Positions 14,574 to 16,544 of a stretch of DNA of 16,544 bases are shown piece after piece. A model generated the notes under the pieces. The model searched no databases. It saw only the letters and a list, made by a program, of their open reading frames with translations, and was not told where the DNA came from. The DNA comes from JAHWKS01 sp964458385 (lineage in GTDB: Bacteria; Planctomycetota; Planctomycetia; Pirellulales; Pirellulaceae), in contig CAYWIS010000137.1 of the NCBI GenBank assembly GCA_964458385.1, positions 1 through 16,544 on the forward strand, in the 5' to 3' direction. The stretch's first letter is position 1, and each line of letters begins with the position of its first letter. Position numbers and translations under genes: made by a program.

Positions 14574-16262
14574 ATGTGTGGGCGGTTTGCGCGGGGCGGC
14601 ATCTGGGTCGTTATGGCGGCCTGCGCTAGCCTGCTTCTCTCGGGTTGCGAGAAAGTTGTCGAACGTGCGCGGGAAGCGCGCGAGCGTCATCGCGGCGGCG
14701 CCGCAACTCCCACGACCGCTGAAGCGTCTCCTCCGCCAATCGCGCCCCCGCGCTCCACACCCCCGGAAGACACCGAAGAAGTTCTGCCCGAAATCGCCAA
14801 TAGCGGCTTGCTGTACCAACCTTCGCCGGTCGTCGACGCCAAGCGGCGCGGCGGGATCGACGAAGAAGTGGCGGTAGCCCGGGTCGTCACCCACGTGCGC
14901 GACGCCGTCGAGCTTGACCCAACGCTGGTGGTGTGGCTGATCGACCGCTCCTATAGCGCCTCGCGGATTGTGTTTCAGGCCCGCCAGCACATCAACCAGT
15001 TCTATACCGACATCGCCAAGGGACGCGTGCCCGGCATTCACCCGCGGGCCGAAACGCCGCGTCTGCTGACGGCCGTGGTGTCGTTTGGCCAGGATGTGCA
15101 ATTCCCGCAGGAGGAGCCAACGGGCCATGCGCCCACGGTCATCCAAGCGTTCGACTCGATTTCCGTCGATAACCATTCGCGGGAAGTGACGTTCGCCGCG
15201 GTAGCCGCCGCATTGGAGAAGTACCTCCCCTATCGCACCAAGCAAGGCCGCCGGCTGTTGTTGATGATGATCACGGATGAGGCCGGCGACGACGCCGAAC
15301 ACGCAGAGGAGATTCTCGCAACCGCCCGGCGCTACGCTGTGCCGGTCTATGTGATTGGCGCTCCGGCGCCGTTTGGTCAGGTTTCAGCGCTGCCCAATCT
15401 GGGCGAAGGCGAATCGCTCCTCAATACCGCCAGGAGCCCAGCAGATCCTGCACTGCGGCATGGGCCCGAATCGCGGTATCGAGAACGGGTCAACCTACCG
15501 TCGTTCGCGAGCTTTTGGCGCAATCAAGTGCTGGAGTCAGGGTTTGGGCCTTTCGCCTTGGAGCGCATGTGTCGGGCTACCGGGGGAGAGTTCATCATGC
15601 TGCAACCGCCCGGCGACAACGCCCCCGGTGGGTCGTTGGCCGATTGGCCGTCGTCGCATGCGGTGCGGTTTGATCCACAGATTATGCGCCGCTATGCGCC
15701 CGATTACATTTCAGACGAGGCGTATCAACAGCTACTCAAGGAAAACGGCGCCCGGCGGGCGCTGCACGAGGCGGCCCAGCTTGACGAGTTCTCGGAAGCG
15801 TTCTACCCCGAGTTGGAATTCCCGCGCGAGAACGAATCTGCCATGCAGCGGCGCGTCGCTCGGGCGCAGCAATTGGCGGCGAGATTGGCGCCCGAGGTGG
15901 ATCGCGTGTACACCTTGTTGCAGCAAGGCGAGGCCGACCGCCCCCGGCTGACCGAGCCTCGCTGGCAAGCCAACTTCGACTTGGCCATGGGACGTGCCGC
16001 GGCGGCCAAGGCCCGCATCGACGGCTACAACGCCGCTTTAGCCATGCTCAAACGGAGCCGGCGTTTTGAGCATCCCGAAAGCACCCGTTGGGTTCTGCAA
16101 GGGTCCGACACCACCGAAGCCGGCACCGCGATCGAACGTCTTATGACCAAGGCTCGCATGTACTTAGAACGCGTCGTCGCCGAGCACCCCGGCACCCCCT
16201 GGGCGCACCTGGCGCAAGAAGAGCTCGACGCCAAGTTCGGCTGGCAATGGGTCGAGCAGTAA
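14574..16262 (+). CDS. VWA-domain lipoprotein
   Basis: The protein has 562 residues from the chosen start. A lipoprotein signal peptide ends in the lipobox Leu22-Ser23-Gly24-Cys25, with Glu at +2 of the mature protein, so it should be lipid-anchored outside the cytoplasm. A charged helix and a Pro-rich linker (about 26-75) lead to a von Willebrand A-like domain from about 117. Its metal-site DxSxS motif is Asp124-Arg-Ser126-Tyr-Ser128; Thr206 and the ITDE Asp235 are plausible further ligands. The C-terminal part is helical and ends in HPGTPWAHLAQEELDAKFGW, a tail style I associate with planctomycete proteins. The role is probably metal-dependent protein binding at the envelope; the partner is unknown. 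The frame is open upstream to 14373, but the lipobox and GGAG fix 14574. No cognate ATPase (MoxR) gene is adjacent. Confidence 0.88.
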   Translation: MCGRFARGGIWVVMAACASLLLSGCEKVVERAREARERHRGGAATPTTAEASPPPIAPPRSTPPEDTEEVLPEIANSGLLYQPSPVVDAKRRGGIDEEVAVARVVTHVRDAVELDPTLVVWLIDRSYSASRIVFQARQHINQFYTDIAKGRVPGIHPRAETPRLLTAVVSFGQDVQFPQEEPTGHAPTVIQAFDSISVDNHSREVTFAAVAAALEKYLPYRTKQGRRLLLMMITDEAGDDAEHAEEILATARRYAVPVYVIGAPAPFGQVSALPNLGEGESLLNTARSPADPALRHGPESRYRERVNLPSFASFWRNQVLESGFGPFALERMCRATGGEFIMLQPPGDNAPGGSLADWPSSHAVRFDPQIMRRYAPDYISDEAYQQLLKENGARRALHEAAQLDEFSEAFYPELEFPRENESAMQRRVARAQQLAARLAPEVDRVYTLLQQGEADRPRLTEPRWQANFDLAMGRAAAAKARIDGYNAALAMLKRSRRFEHPESTRWVLQGSDTTEAGTAIERLMTKARMYLERVVAEHPGTPWAHLAQEELDAKFGWQWVEQ

Positions 16263-16293
16263 GTTCTTTCTCTCACACGCCTTTTGCCCATTC

Positions 16294-16320
16294 GCCCTGC
16301 GAGCGAGATGCTCGTAGGGC
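16294..16320. terminator. 11-bp hairpin after the VWA lipoprotein
   Basis: GCCCTGCGAGC (16294-16304) pairs with GCTCGTAGGGC (16310-16320), with one G-U wobble, around a GAGAT loop, 32 bases after the stop. TTC before it and GAA after it extend the stem past a bulged C. No T tract follows on the plus strand; an A-rich stretch at about 16344-16357 lies further on. It is either a weak terminator or a dispersed palindrome. Confidence 0.45.
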
Positions 16321-16373
16321 CGAAGGAGCAAATCGTCGCCCGCAAAAATAAAAAAACGCCAGTAACCAAATAT

Positions 16374-16402
16374 TTGACGTCGTTGGGGCGATTGGGAATA
16401 CT
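16374..16402 (+). promoter_or_regulatory. Sigma70-like promoter of the prepilin-like gene
   Basis: TTGACG (16374-16379, five of six) and AATACT (16397-16402, four of six) are separated by exactly 17 bases. The predicted start of transcription is about 70 bases before the ATG at 16479. It is the best two-box promoter in the window. Confidence 0.5.
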
Positions 16403-16468
16403 ACCGCGGCAGACACTTACGGATTCTTATCGGCACGGCTGAGCCTCTCTTCTCCTTTCTCGTTAGCC

Positions 16469-16472
16469 GAGG
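16469..16472 (+). promoter_or_regulatory. Shine-Dalgarno of the prepilin-like gene
   Basis: GAGG lies six bases before the ATG at 16479. Confidence 0.55.
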
Positions 16473-16478
16473 TGTCTC

Positions 16479-16544
16479 ATGGAACGTCCCTTCTTGTTCC
16501 GCCGCGCGTTTACGCTTGTCGAGTTGCTGGTGGTCATTGCGATC
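16479..16544 (+). CDS. Prepilin-like protein, N-terminal 22 residues only (3' partial)
   Basis: The visible peptide has a short basic leader followed by FTLVELLVVIAI, the type IV prepilin cleavage and methylation signature with the conserved Glu at mature position 5. The residue before the predicted cut is Ala (RRA then FTLVE) instead of the usual Gly. In planctomycetes such N-termini most often begin DUF1559-family proteins, present in many copies per genome, or general secretion pseudopilins. The window ends before that can be decided. The product is expected to be an inner-membrane-anchored pseudopilin-like protein. The gene has its own promoter and ribosome binding site. Confidence 0.85.
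   Translation, partial: MERPFLFRRAFTLVELLVVIAI

Noticed and set aside
1..16544. CRISPR arrays, tRNA, rRNA, insertion sequences
   Set aside because: I found no regularly spaced direct repeats, tRNA cloverleaf, rRNA sequence or transposase motif on reading the window.

Overview
The window is GC-rich bacterial DNA, most probably from a planctomycete of the Pirellula type. The assignment rests on family content. One very large secreted protein joins a PA14 domain, several c-type haem domains and a Pirellula/Verrucomicrobium-type beta-propeller. There is a von Willebrand A lipoprotein with a C-terminal tail of a kind I associate with planctomycetes. At the right edge a prepilin-like N-terminus starts a gene of the sort that occurs in many copies in planctomycetes. 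Most genes stand alone with their own leaders, as is usual in that group, and I see no classical operon.

Layout from left to right. Positions 1-2591 (minus) hold most of a bifunctional proline catabolism enzyme (PutA), cut off by the left edge before its C-terminus. A short divergent intergenic region with a symmetric -10-like element separates it from a 1459-residue exported multihaem/PA14/propeller protein (2756-7135, plus). Then come a short-chain dehydrogenase (7330-8085, plus) and, convergent with it, a thioredoxin reductase with an insertion and a GTG start (8189-9274, minus). A perfect 19-bp inverted repeat with a T-rich flank on the reductase side lies between these two. An unidentified 191-residue protein (9520-10095, plus) converges on purM (10349-11407, minus).

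A 700-bp gene-free stretch (11408-12107) follows. Its right half can be drawn by hand as a long, non-crossing, rod-like RNA fold of about 180-190 nt starting just downstream of a perfect TATAAT. This is the most interesting non-coding signal in the window. Then come a GlgX-type glycogen debranching enzyme (12108-14195, plus) with a textbook terminator, a 378-bp gap containing a second strong hairpin, a VWA-domain lipoprotein (14574-16262, plus), and the first 22 codons of a prepilin-like protein (16479 to the edge) behind a plausible sigma70-type promoter.

Functionally this is a mixed housekeeping neighbourhood: proline breakdown, thiol redox, purine synthesis and glycogen mobilisation sit among planctomycete-specific envelope or exported proteins. 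I found no mobile element, CRISPR array, tRNA or rRNA. The most unusual items are the five-haem fusion protein, in which one haem domain lacks the usual axial Met, and the candidate structured RNA upstream of the debranching enzyme.
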